Shown here: piece after piece, positions 1-8,250 of the stretch
How positions within the stretch are numbered: the stretch's first letter is position 1
Layout of the letters: the number at the start of each line of letters is the position of its first letter
NCBI GenBank assembly: GCA_027575805.1
Contig: JANBPU010000452.1
Span: 1 to 10,696 of the forward strand
Length of the DNA stretch: 10,696 bases
Direction: 5' to 3'
Source: Mycoemilia scoparia
Lineage: Eukaryota; Kickxellomycota; Kickxellomycetes; Kickxellales; Kickxellaceae
The notes under the pieces: generated by a model
What the model saw: only the letters and a program-made list of their open reading frames with translations
The model's database searches: none
What the model was told of the DNA's origin: nothing
Position numbers and translations under genes: made by a program

Positions 1-93
1 TCCCCCTTCCCATGACTCCTAATAATCCTTCTAAGAATAAGAGTGAAGTGGGTTTGACCCTTACCAATAGCTCTACATTTCAAGAATTTGATA
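1..93. other. Left edge, no feature seen
   Basis: This short stretch before the tRNA gene shows no coding signal, repeat or RNA that I recognise. It may hold the 5' flank of the tRNA gene or the end of a gene lying outside the window. Confidence 0.5.
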
Positions 94-165
94 GGATCTG
101 TGGTCTAGAGGTATGATTCTCGCTTTGGGTGCGAGAGGTCCCGGGTTCAATCCCCGGCAGGTCCC
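94..165 (+). tRNA. tRNA-Pro (anticodon UGG), no intron
   Basis: This gene encodes the proline tRNA that reads CCA and related proline codons. A full cloverleaf can be drawn. The acceptor stem pairs 94-100 with 158-164 and has one T-G wobble. A 3-bp D stem pairs 103-105 with 115-117. The anticodon stem pairs 119-123 with 131-135 around a 7-nt loop with anticodon TGG at 126-128 followed by G. The variable loop has 5 nt, and the T stem pairs 141-145 with 153-157 around TTCAATC. Position 165 is C, the usual discriminator base of eukaryotic tRNA-Pro. The internal Pol III promoter is visible as an A box (TGGTCTAGAGG, 101-111) and a B box (GGTTCAATCC, 144-153). CCA is not encoded, as expected for a eukaryotic nuclear tRNA. 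There is no intron next to the anticodon. Confidence 0.97.
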
Positions 166-171
166 CATCCC

Positions 172-182
172 TTTTGCTTTTT
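172..182 (+). terminator. RNA polymerase III terminator of tRNA-Pro
   Basis: Two T runs (four T at 172-175 and five T at 178-182) begin 7 nt after the discriminator base. Oligo-T on the coding strand is the standard Pol III stop signal, and the spacing fits a short 3' trailer. Confidence 0.8.
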
Positions 183-643
183 GTTGCATTTATAAATCCT
201 TCATTAACCTTCCAATTCAGTTTTTGTTCAATTTTTGTTTTCAACCTTGTCTTTTTTTACTTGAGTTGAATTTAAACTTCATTTAATGTCTATTAATATA
301 TTGGGGATACACATTTTTATAAAATCTTAAAAGTCAATATTACCCCCCATGTAAACGGATGATAGTTCACACAAACAATATCTTCAAGATACAAACTGGC
401 TAAATTGATGACTAATGATGATAAGGCATTTGTTTCACCCAAGGAGGCTGCTTGGAACCACATACGCTGGAAATTGGTCAATATAATGCCAAGTTTTGGT
501 TTGGCAGAAAATATATTACCATAATAAACCATTGTATTCTTTGATCATTTTTATTTGTCATCTTTTTTGGACTGGTCAGTTCCTGGTTTCTATCACTACT
601 ACTCTTATATCTATATTTATATCTATTTAAGTGTATATATACC
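183..643. other. Intergenic DNA between tRNA-Pro and the methyltransferase gene
   Basis: About 460 bp of AT-rich DNA presumably carries the methyltransferase promoter. Short open frames exist on the minus strand (317-532 and part of 478-831), but they overlap each other and the first exon and resemble no family I know. A single TGTTTCA occurs at about 430. An AT-rich segment (610-640) runs up to the start codon and could supply TATA function, but no clear core promoter can be fixed. Confidence 0.5.
624..640 (+). repeat. 17-nt exact repeat, copy 1, just before the methyltransferase ATG
   Basis: TATTTAAGTGTATATAT ends 4 nt before the methyltransferase start codon. The identical 17-mer occurs on the same strand at 4291-4307, in the SEC6 upstream region. 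Part of it is a simple TA tract, so chance similarity is possible. Confidence 0.6.
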
Positions 644-1424
644 ATGGAATCTGAACAAACTTCTCCTGCAGATTTGGCCGAATACAGCAAGCGTAAGAGG
701 CAGTGGTTGTTAATACTACTATAATAGTACTCACCATCCCTAATAATATGAAACTGATCAAGTATTCTATGATTACACTTGTATGTGTGTAGGTTGGGAC
801 GAGATTTGGAGAACAAGCGAAAACCTACCACCCTGGGATACTGGTAAAGTTTGTCCAGCTCTAGCTCAACTCATTGAAGAAGTAAAATGGCCATTGCCAA
901 ACAAACCCAACAGCCAAGCACTAGTTCCAGGATGTGGTACTGGCTACGAAGTTCTTTATCTTGCCGAGAAGGGATCACCAAGCCTAACCGTGACAGGAAT
1001 TGATATGTCACCAAATGCCATCAAGGAGGCCACAAAATATCGTGACTCCATAGTTTCTAGTAAAAACACCATAATGGAGTCTGCGACTCGAACAAATTAT
1101 GAAGTTGCTGACTTTTTTGATTTTAAAATCCCAGAGAACAGATATGATCTTGCATTTGATATGAGATTCTTTTGCGCACTCCCACCCAGTACAAGATCCA
1201 AGATAGGCCAAAGATATGGAGAAATTATGAACAAGGGCGCGACCCTTGTTACACTGATGTTTCCCATAAAACCAAGAGAGGGTGGACCGCCATTCAATGT
1301 CAGTCTAAAGGACTATATGGATGCATTTGGGCCATATTTTGATTTGGTCTACTATAACACTAAATGCAAGACTGTTGAAAAGTGGGCGGATGATGAATAC
1401 ATTGGTGTTTGGCAACGTCGTTAA
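644..1424 (+). CDS. TPMT-family SAM-dependent methyltransferase, two exons (644-692, 793-1424)
   Basis: The predicted protein has 226 residues and transfers a methyl group from S-adenosylmethionine, probably to a sulfur or halide/thiocyanate-type acceptor. It belongs to the thiopurine/thiol methyltransferase family (TPMT, plant HOL-like). Motifs seen: WDEIW (18-22), PPWDTG (29-34), the SAM-binding loop LVPGCGTGYE (60-69), the acidic D87 in GIDMS, ADFFDF (122-127), then FFCALPP (142-148), TLMFP (170-174) and GGPPF (180-184), in family order. The start is the ATG in accATGG (A at -3, G at +4). Exon 1 encodes 16 residues plus one base, and splicing completes an Arg codon and restores WDEIW. The longest unspliced open frame, from 783, would begin inside the intron and is not the real start. 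The usual YDYTF-like motif reads FDMRF here, so substrate choice may differ. No signal peptide is seen, so it is probably cytosolic. The exact substrate is unknown. Confidence 0.9.
693..792 (+). other. Spliceosomal intron (100 nt) in the methyltransferase gene
   Basis: The donor is C|GTAAGAG and the acceptor is TGTGTGTAG|GT. Possible branch sites are CTAAT (740-744) and CTGAT (754-758), about 49 and 35 nt before the acceptor. Splicing is phase 1 and joins an ATG exon in good context to the conserved WDEIW motif, which is the main support. The donor departs from the strict GTATGT of Saccharomyces-type yeasts. Confidence 0.88.
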
Positions 1425-1728
1425 ATCTCATTTTCTTTTTATATAAATTGTGTTTCAATAGTGATCAGTCATGAATTGAATGCGTTGATCCTGACCAAAA
1501 TTACACTATTTGATGCGGCTTCTTTATTTTCGTTTTCACATAGATATTTACTGGTTAATGAGTGTTCTATTTTTTTGGCTATTTGTAGCTTAATTTTACA
1601 TAAATAAATATCCAAATATTACAGAGGGAGAGTCTTGTAACCCTCTCTAGCAAAGACATAGCCATATATGTTGTATACTTAATTATTAATAGAAACGCAA
1701 ACAATAATGGGAGCAAGTAATCAAAGAC
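1425..1728. other. Convergent 3' region between the methyltransferase gene and SEC6
   Basis: This 304-bp AT-rich spacer must hold both 3' ends. For the plus-strand gene, AATAAA at 1603-1608 is a plausible poly(A) signal about 180 nt after the stop. A small inverted repeat, AGAGGG (1623-1628) and CCCTCT (1641-1646), could form a hairpin with a 12-nt loop. The minus-strand poly(A) signal of SEC6 is not obvious. Confidence 0.5.
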
Positions 1729-4185
1729 TTATTTGTAACTACGTAGCTTTGAGAATATTGTAGGGTTGACAACAATCATATTAGCAGCATTCTTTGAGTC
1801 TCCCCGAAGATTCTCAATAATGGCCTTAAAGTTGCTCTTGCTAGCATCTGATCTACGACTCAACACATCCTCGATAAAAGCAATTGGAACATCGGGGAAC
1901 TTGTTTTTAACATTGAGAAATTCAATGACAATAACAGAAGGTGGTTGCTCAATCAACGAAACCAAAAACTCGATAGGACGGAATGCTTCAGTAATTGCAT
2001 TTCTTCCAACAAATTTCATAAAGAAGCGTGAAGCCATTCGGACTTCATCTCTAATTTTGGCCTCTGCCTTGTTTACCTTGAAAGTAACCTTCTTGTTTGT
2101 ATGGACAGAATCAAGATACTCAATGACAAATCTCTCCATCATGGCATTTGTCAATTGGGGAATAAGGTCTTTGTTTAGGTTAGCTTCAAAGTCTGAGCAA
2201 TAATCCTCAAGAGTCTTTATAACCGGGTGAAGAAGATCATCCTTGTACCAGGCTGGGGTAAATAGCATGTCAATGACTTCGCCCAGATCAGAATACACAA
2301 TATCCACCAAACATTCAATACAGAACTGCAAAACTCGGTTAAGATCATCGCTCATTCCGTTGAGATCTGTGTCTGCTCTTTCTTTGTATGTTCTGGTTAG
2401 GGATCCTTCTAAACTCTTTATCAATGAGTCAGTTTCTTGGATACACTGATACATGTCATTGATTAAAGCAATGGCATAATCAACCAGGCCAGGAATAACC
2501 TCATCAGGCTTCTTGATTTGCCTTTCAGTTTCCTCCTCCATAATTCTATTCCAGGCCTGGTGGTTATGCCCAAGAAGTATACGGATCTGTGAAAAGAAGT
2601 CGCACAGCAGCTTGGCTCTATTCGAATCTTTGATCAATTCAACTTGCTCCCGAATAATCTTGAATATAATCGATGGAATATTCATTGTATAGTATTTGTA
2701 ATAGACTGTAGGGGGCTCAACCCTTTCAATAAAGACCCTGGTCTTGGCTGCCAAATCGTTTCTAAACCACTGATCCACATTTCTGCAAATGATGTCCAAA
2801 AGCGACTGAGCGAGTCTTTCTTCTTGACCTCTTAGAAGTGGTGGAGATTCGAGATGCTCACGTGGGATCCTCAATTCCTTTCTCATAACCATCTGGTGCT
2901 CTCTTGACCACTGAAGCAAATGAACAATGTCACCACCCTCCAACAATCCAGGCTGTTCAACCAGCGGGTCAGTACGTTCAGTAACAAGGAAATGATACTC
3001 TTTAGAAAACACACCAAAGCAATCATAAGATGGCGGGAAGCATGGAACAATCTCTTCCTGAACAAATTCAAGATCCTCTTTAACCAACTGGGTCATATGT
3101 TTCAATTTCTCAACATCAACTCCCTTACTACCACTGACTCCATCAGCTTTATCCTGTTCCTGAAATACAGCATCCATTCTTCTCCGAACACAACTACGAA
3201 TCTCATCAACAAGTTTGGCCTTATAATACTTTGGTTTTCTCTGAGTGATCTCACTATCACCACCTAGCCCAGTACTGCCACCAAATCTGCCCCCAGCATT
3301 TCTAGATGATGATGTTGATGCCAATCCGCCGAACGTCAAAGCACTGGATCCACCATCAACCTGTCTCTTACTTCCATCATTGTGTTTCTCCAACCTCTCA
3401 TCTCTTTTCTTCGATTTCTCCAACTTATAATCAGCCTTTTCTTCAACCTCCACAATCTTGACCAACTGGACTACTAAGTGATTCCGATTATTCAACACAA
3501 TCTCATATAACTGGGACGCCACACCCTGCCACAAAAATTTATCGAATTGTTCAACCAATTTGTCAAGCTCACTAAACATCATATTCAACGTACTGTACAC
3601 ATCAAAATCATCAGTCTGCATATATTGGCCGGCTTTTTCTCGGAATTCTTCAAGCTTACGTAAGTTGTAATGAATTGGCAACAGGTTTATATCGAAATTG
3701 GCACCAGGGGGTGCACCACTACTTCCATTGGCAGTAGAGTGGGATGATAATACTCGAGCTTCAGCATCATTTAATAATTTACTAACATACCCCCACTTAT
3801 CCTGGAATTCTTGGACTTGCTGATAAAATGTTTCAGTTTGTTCAAAATTGCGATGGGCAATCGAAATATTCTTGACTCGATCATAGTTTGAAATCAAGCT
3901 TTGTGCCTCATAGCATAGGATATGGGCTTTGTGCATATCTTGTTTGACCTTTTCCATTTGGTGGTTAGTTGAACCCAACTTCTCTAGTCCTTCTTGGACA
4001 TTGTCAATCAACCTTTGAGCATCGATTTTTAGTTGGGAATCAATGAGTAGCTTGTCTTGGTTTAATTTGTTTCGAATTGGTATTAGATTGTTTTCAAGGT
4101 CATCGGGATTTAATAGTAGTTTGGCAACCTTTTGGATAGCAAATTGGTGGATGTCACGAGGATTTAGACTTTTTTCCAAATCCAT
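1729..4185 (-). CDS. SEC6: Exocyst complex subunit Sec6 (EXOC3)
   Basis: The protein has 818 residues, close to the usual length of Sec6 (about 730-810 in yeasts). Sec6 is a rod-like subunit of the exocyst, the octameric complex that tethers secretory vesicles to the plasma membrane at growth sites before SNARE fusion. The N-terminal ~130 residues are helical and coiled-coil-like, as in family members. The conserved C-terminal Sec6 region (Pfam PF06046) runs from about 320 to 800 and includes the stretches around FTPAWYKDDLLHPVIKTLED and FVIEYLDSV and the tail FPDVPIAFIEDVLSRR. Residues ~250-310 form a Lys-, Ser- and Gly-rich insert that looks disordered and separates the two parts. The start is well fixed: the ATG is in ACAATGG context and an in-frame TAA lies three codons upstream (4192-4194). 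There is no intron, frameshift or missing region. It converges with the methyltransferase gene and follows the Prm10-like gene on the same strand, with no sign that the neighbours share its role. Confidence 0.95.
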   Translation of the reverse strand: MDLEKSLNPRDIHQFAIQKVAKLLLNPDDLENNLIPIRNKLNQDKLLIDSQLKIDAQRLIDNVQEGLEKLGSTNHQMEKVKQDMHKAHILCYEAQSLISNYDRVKNISIAHRNFEQTETFYQQVQEFQDKWGYVSKLLNDAEARVLSSHSTANGSSGAPPGANFDINLLPIHYNLRKLEEFREKAGQYMQTDDFDVYSTLNMMFSELDKLVEQFDKFLWQGVASQLYEIVLNNRNHLVVQLVKIVEVEEKADYKLEKSKKRDERLEKHNDGSKRQVDGGSSALTFGGLASTSSSRNAGGRFGGSTGLGGDSEITQRKPKYYKAKLVDEIRSCVRRRMDAVFQEQDKADGVSGSKGVDVEKLKHMTQLVKEDLEFVQEEIVPCFPPSYDCFGVFSKEYHFLVTERTDPLVEQPGLLEGGDIVHLLQWSREHQMVMRKELRIPREHLESPPLLRGQEERLAQSLLDIICRNVDQWFRNDLAAKTRVFIERVEPPTVYYKYYTMNIPSIIFKIIREQVELIKDSNRAKLLCDFFSQIRILLGHNHQAWNRIMEEETERQIKKPDEVIPGLVDYAIALINDMYQCIQETDSLIKSLEGSLTRTYKERADTDLNGMSDDLNRVLQFCIECLVDIVYSDLGEVIDMLFTPAWYKDDLLHPVIKTLEDYCSDFEANLNKDLIPQLTNAMMERFVIEYLDSVHTNKKVTFKVNKAEAKIRDEVRMASRFFMKFVGRNAITEAFRPIEFLVSLIEQPPSVIVIEFLNVKNKFPDVPIAFIEDVLSRRSDASKSNFKAIIENLRGDSKNAANMIVVNPTIFSKLRSYK

Positions 4186-4199
4186 TGTGGTTTATTGTG

Positions 4200-4211
4200 A
4201 TGTATATAAAG
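4200..4211 (-). promoter_or_regulatory. TATA-like sequence upstream of SEC6
   Basis: The minus strand reads CTTTATATACAT starting 26 nt upstream of the SEC6 ATG and ending about 15 nt from it. That is close for a TATA box unless the leader is very short, and the better TATA match (TATATAAAG) is on the plus strand. A matching sequence lies before the Prm10-like gene. Confidence 0.25.
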
Positions 4212-4290
4212 TAAGCGTGGGAAAAGGGTAATGCAAATGGTACAGAATTGGGGTAATTGGTTTGTGTGTATGAAATGGATTGACAATATA

Positions 4291-4307
4291 TATTTAAGTG
4301 TATATAT
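4291..4307 (+). repeat. 17-nt exact repeat, copy 2, upstream of SEC6
   Basis: TATTTAAGTGTATATAT is identical to 624-640. This copy lies about 105 bp upstream of the SEC6 ATG and, relative to its gene, points the other way from copy 1. Confidence 0.6.
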
Positions 4308-4593
4308 TAATGAGAAATAAACAATAGCCAACATACTATGTTTAAAATTCTTATGGGTTTATACATTTTTGTGCCTAAAATTACGAATAAAATGTGAATA
4401 TTCTAATGGTATGCCACAGAATAGAGAATAAAAATTTCTGTATTTGGTTTTAAAGAATTAAAATCTATATATAGTATACGCAAGAAAAAAAAGTAAAACA
4501 ATATACTAGAAAAAAATAAACTTTTTAACACATACAAAATATAATCTCACTCGACACAGTTCTTGGCAACAAATATAGAAGAGATCTATGGGT

Positions 4594-7500
4594 TTAGACT
4601 GTAAGCAATGCTGACCTCTTCTTTCCAAATGGATACACAATACAAGTGCTAGCAAACATTCCGACCATAATGCTAATCGATATAATAACCATCTCAAACG
4701 CCAAGCTACTATGTCCACCATCATGTTCCAGCAACGCAATAATGCCTCTGATTCCCAGGCTCCCCGGTACAAGCAAAATCTGGCCGGGCAAAAGAATTGC
4801 ATAGGCAGCTTGTCCCGAAAGCCGACTCCATGTATTAGAAATCAACCCCAACGCAAAGGAAGAGAGTGTCACAGCCAAAGATGGTATTCCCAATTTAACC
4901 TGAATGGCCCAGTAGATGGCAAAAGTAGCACCAGCCACCAAATTGATACTCAAAAAATGGCGCCAATGGACCTTAATAAGCATTCCAATACACGTCGTAG
5001 CAACCGGGACTGTCAAAAACAACGTATAAGGCGACATCCCCTGGCATAGCTCCATTTGCACCGAAGCAGGAATGACCTGACCATGCGAGAATATTTCCGT
5101 ATAAATGGCATTGCCCAGATGTAGCCCAAAGGCAATAACAAAGGACAGCACGAAAGCATAAAAAATCCGCACTGTTCCTGAAATTAATTGTCTAGAAGTC
5201 AATTCAATAACACCCGTAGTCATGATCAGTCCGGGGAACATTACAACCGTGGCTGATAGGGCAACCGAACTAAAACAAATCCATTTCTGAAACAGCGATG
5301 CGCCGAATCCCGCAACCATTGCTCCCGATACTTCAAAGAAATTTGTGTACCCTGGAAATTTTTTGGATGCCAAATACATTGCACCGACAAGTAGGCCTAA
5401 GCCGCATGCACATGCACTATCTAGCCACCCACCCCTGAACGCCAACAAGGAAATTGACCATGCCATGATTCCCCAGATTGGCCAAATGTAATACCAAGGA
5501 TACAAATCAGGCGCCCTTATCAGCTCTTCCAGCTGAGTGACTGCCATCTTGACGGAGATGTCCCGATAGATTACTTTTTTCCAGATTTGGTTGACTTGTT
5601 CTAACCGATACATGTCCCATTCCTGTTGGCACTGAAGAACTTTTGTTTCAGAAGTGTGGGTCATACTGTCGTCGAAGGAAATCACAGCCATACCAGGGAG
5701 AACAAAGAAGCTGGCCTCGAGGTCAAGAAATTTGGTCATTCGGTCCATGTTTTGGTTGAGGTGGTGGAGAGGTGCTCCATAAGTCATCATGGTTTTGACA
5801 AATAGGACCAGGAGGTGTTGGTGCTGTAGGAGGGTGTCAATGGCGTGTTGGATTTGTTCTTGTTCCTTGGTTGCGGTGTAGGCAGATAGGTTTGTAGCGC
5901 TGCCTAGTTTTGTAGCTATTGGGGGCCCGCCTTCATTACTGTGGTTGTTTTTGGTTCTATATCCTCCTGGGCCTGATCTGGTCGTTGCAGTTTCTAAAGA
6001 TGTCGTTGAATTGGGCAGAGTTCTCCTAATTGCACCTTTATTATTATTGTTGTTGTTGTTTATAGATGTACTAACGGCATTGGCAATATACTCTGATGGT
6101 AAAAAGTGTTGTGGTTTTAATTGCCATGGGTAATCAGATAACCTTGCTGCTGCTGCTGCTGCTGCTACGGCTCCAGTGTCTGCGGTGGTTTTACTGGTAT
6201 GTGGCACGTTTGCTGCTGTTGTTGTTGGCATTCCTTTATAATTGAATGTTGCTGGTGGGGTTATCGACATTGTGAATTTTCTAAACTTTGGAAATCCATT
6301 AGATAAATTATTGTTATTTCTTTCGTTATCTCCAGGCTGCGAGTTTGGATTACTCCCAAGATTATTGTTATTGGTACCAGCGGAATCGACTAGGGAGTGT
6401 GCATGCTGCAATGAACTCAGCTGTCGAACCGAATTGACCCACGGCAATGCATGGCTAAGTCTTTGGAATGGCTGTGGAGACGTCAGCTCTCTATTGTTAT
6501 TTGAATTTTGATTCTTGTCTAAATCCGTGCCACCAAATTCTTTAGCATGATCATTTATCCATGGTGATCTAAGACCATTAGCCGGGGTTGAGTTGTTCTT
6601 TTTGTTATTGTTGCTGTTCTGGTATTGTTGCTGATAATGGCAATGCAGGGTATTGTAAAGCCGTTGTGAGGAGTGTGATGTCTTTAATTTATTCAGAAAG
6701 TGTGAACCCAACCTTTTCATATTTCGTACACGAGACGATTGTGCTGCGCCAGCATTCGGATCAGCATCCCCTAACCCACCGCCAGACATTGGACTCAACA
6801 TATGTTGGCTGTTGTTAACACCATTCTTTTTTCTCCCTTGTGAGCTGCCCAGATTATTTGACTCTTGGTTTTGGTGAGGATGGGGTAGTTGGGCATGCAA
6901 CGCTTCTGCTGCATTCTTTCGACGCTGTTTGATTTGACCCAATTTAAGGTGGTATGAAAGGAGTCCGGGCTTTGAATATCGTTTATTGTTGTAGCCAATC
7001 CCAGGGGTGCTGGACATGTGGTGACTAGGGCTGTTCCTTTGACTCCCAGTTCCTTGATCATCAACTTGATTCCTATCCACATTATTGTCTTTCTCATTCG
7101 GCATAACCAGCACTTCGCTATCATTGCTGATATTTGTACTGCAACCATTGTTATGGTTGTTGTTATTCAATGAGCTTGGATTTGCAAAGGTGAGGAACTC
7201 TACTAGCCGCTTTCGTTTGGTTTTGTTTGACTTATTGTCTTGATTTTTGTTCGAATCAACATTAGCGTTGTCATGGGTAACCTGGTGGCAGTGGTTTGCT
7301 AGATCTGTGTTTAGCTTGAGCAAACCACCTCCTCCTTTAGGTAATGTGGCGTCAGAGTTATTTTCTACTTGAGTACTTTCCGAAGATTCTCTTGGGATAT
7401 CGTGGAACTTGTTGTTATAGCCAAGGTGTTGTACTGCTTTCCTTTCAGTAAAATCAGGTAATGGTGTTGTGGGACTTTGTTTATTGTCACTGTGGGGATT

Positions 7501-7941
7501 AACTTGTGACTCTAGGTTACTATTGTTGCTATTGCTGTGATTGCTATTTTCAAATATCTTTGTACTGGTTTTGCAGATAATGTGAAGCTCATCGTTGCTG
7601 TGGTCCTTGAGAGGCTCGATTCTTGGATACTCGTTGTCAACGTCGTTTTGGCGGTTACTACTATCTAGTGGGCGTAGTTCGATAACTTTACCGTCGTCTA
7701 CAGGTTTATGGTTTCTTTCCGTGGTACCTGATGTCAACAGCTCCTCTTTTATGCCTTTACAGCGGTTGGGAAATGTGGCTATATTGGACATTTGATCATC
7801 AGTACTAGAGTTTGGGCTCGCTTCCCAGCCCTTAGTGTTCTTATTTCCCTGCATCGGTTCTTCGCCATTATTGTTATCACCATTCTTCTTGCTTCTGCTA
7901 CTGTCACCGACAGTTGTTTCCTGAGATCTACCAACTCCCAT
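4594..7941 (-). CDS. Prm10/ThrE-like multipass membrane protein with Asn-rich N-terminal tail
   Basis: The protein has 1115 residues. Residues ~695-1110 match the threonine/serine exporter (ThrE, PF06738/PF12821) architecture found in fungal Prm10-like proteins. A soluble part (~697-812: HAIDTLLQ, TYGAPLHHL, FFVLPGMAVISFDD, then a QLEELI helix) precedes about ten hydrophobic segments. These include MFPGLIMTTGVIEL (from M901), and LLPGQILLVPGSLGIRG with VPGSLG around 1058-1063, a signature-like stretch near the end. Bacterial ThrE exports Thr and Ser. The substrate of fungal members is unknown and Prm10 is named for pheromone induction. The first ~690 residues are low in complexity, rich in Asn, Ser, Gln and His, with a seven-Ala run, a seven-Asn run, a basic KTKRKR patch near 240 and PGLLSYHLKL near 320. 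No N-terminal signal peptide is seen. An in-frame TAA (7942-7944) directly precedes the ATG, so the start cannot be extended on this exon. The frame is intact. Location in plasma or internal membrane is not shown. Confidence 0.9.
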   Translation of the reverse strand: MGVGRSQETTVGDSSRSKKNGDNNNGEEPMQGNKNTKGWEASPNSSTDDQMSNIATFPNRCKGIKEELLTSGTTERNHKPVDDGKVIELRPLDSSNRQNDVDNEYPRIEPLKDHSNDELHIICKTSTKIFENSNHSNSNNSNLESQVNPHSDNKQSPTTPLPDFTERKAVQHLGYNNKFHDIPRESSESTQVENNSDATLPKGGGGLLKLNTDLANHCHQVTHDNANVDSNKNQDNKSNKTKRKRLVEFLTFANPSSLNNNNHNNGCSTNISNDSEVLVMPNEKDNNVDRNQVDDQGTGSQRNSPSHHMSSTPGIGYNNKRYSKPGLLSYHLKLGQIKQRRKNAAEALHAQLPHPHQNQESNNLGSSQGRKKNGVNNSQHMLSPMSGGGLGDADPNAGAAQSSRVRNMKRLGSHFLNKLKTSHSSQRLYNTLHCHYQQQYQNSNNNKKNNSTPANGLRSPWINDHAKEFGGTDLDKNQNSNNNRELTSPQPFQRLSHALPWVNSVRQLSSLQHAHSLVDSAGTNNNNLGSNPNSQPGDNERNNNNLSNGFPKFRKFTMSITPPATFNYKGMPTTTAANVPHTSKTTADTGAVAAAAAAARLSDYPWQLKPQHFLPSEYIANAVSTSINNNNNNNKGAIRRTLPNSTTSLETATTRSGPGGYRTKNNHSNEGGPPIATKLGSATNLSAYTATKEQEQIQHAIDTLLQHQHLLVLFVKTMMTYGAPLHHLNQNMDRMTKFLDLEASFFVLPGMAVISFDDSMTHTSETKVLQCQQEWDMYRLEQVNQIWKKVIYRDISVKMAVTQLEELIRAPDLYPWYYIWPIWGIMAWSISLLAFRGGWLDSACACGLGLLVGAMYLASKKFPGYTNFFEVSGAMVAGFGASLFQKWICFSSVALSATVVMFPGLIMTTGVIELTSRQLISGTVRIFYAFVLSFVIAFGLHLGNAIYTEIFSHGQVIPASVQMELCQGMSPYTLFLTVPVATTCIGMLIKVHWRHFLSINLVAGATFAIYWAIQVKLGIPSLAVTLSSFALGLISNTWSRLSGQAAYAILLPGQILLVPGSLGIRGIIALLEHDGGHSSLAFEMVIISISIMVGMFASTCIVYPFGKKRSALLTV
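6036..6060 (-). repeat. Asn-codon triplet run in the Prm10-like gene
   Basis: AAC and AAT codons in tandem encode a run of about seven Asn. This is the clearest of several Asn runs in the N-terminal tail. Such triplet runs often vary in length between strains. Confidence 0.8.
6146..6166 (-). repeat. (GCA/TGC) triplet microsatellite encoding seven Ala
   Basis: Seven GCT units on the plus strand give seven in-frame GCA Ala codons on the minus strand, in the disordered tail of the Prm10-like protein. All units use one codon, as expected of recent slippage. Confidence 0.9.
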
Positions 7942-8017
7942 TTAGTTATTCTCAACAGGAACCGTATTGAATTTTTACTATTAAATCTTGAATAGAAAGG
8001 TCGCTGAAAAATGTCAA

Positions 8018-8030
8018 ATGTATATAAAAG
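8018..8030 (-). promoter_or_regulatory. TATA-like sequence upstream of the Prm10-like gene
   Basis: The minus strand reads CTTTTATATACAT about 77 nt before the ATG, a reasonable distance for a core promoter. The same ATGTATATAAA core (plus strand) is found at 4200 near SEC6 and again at 8361-8371. The stronger TATA consensus reads on the plus strand, so direction is uncertain. Confidence 0.35.
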
Positions 8031-8196
8031 GATCACGATATTAAAGGAGTAATTATTAATAGGTAGTATAGTTAATATTTAGTATAATGTGGATCATACA
8101 TAAGAGTGGGGGAGATTAAGTTTCTATAACCAATTCCTAACACCAGTTCTACAAGAGCAAATGTTTCTTTTATATATATGCAGGCTTTGCACTTCC

Positions 8197-8206
8197 AACC
8201 CGGGTT
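8197..8206. promoter_or_regulatory. GC-rich 10-bp palindrome AACCCGGGTT
   Basis: A perfect palindrome stands out in AT-rich DNA about 255 bp upstream of the Prm10-like ATG. It contains CCG/CGG half-sites like those read by fungal Zn2Cys6 factors, but there is no spacing or factor evidence. Confidence 0.2.
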
Positions 8207-8250
8207 TATTCTTTTTTTGTCTCCAAATTAAAACCATATCGACTCCTACC

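Larger units (their letters stand above)
4186..4593. other. Intergenic: SEC6 promoter and 3' end of the Prm10-like gene
   Basis: This 408-bp AT-rich spacer separates two minus-strand genes. It holds a TATA-like sequence close to SEC6, one copy of the 17-nt repeat, and, just after the Prm10-like stop codon, T-rich and TATATT-type minus-strand sequence (about 4480-4540) of the kind used for 3'-end formation in yeasts. No gene of its own is supported. Confidence 0.55.

Noticed and set aside
94..183. Possible retrotransposon insertion next to the tRNA gene
   Set aside because: Yeast LTR elements often insert near tRNA genes, but no LTR, TG...CA ends or target duplication is visible here.
4506..4802. 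98-codon minus-strand frame overlapping the 3' end of the Prm10-like gene
   Set aside because: It is an out-of-frame shadow of the conserved ThrE domain, which is encoded in the other frame.
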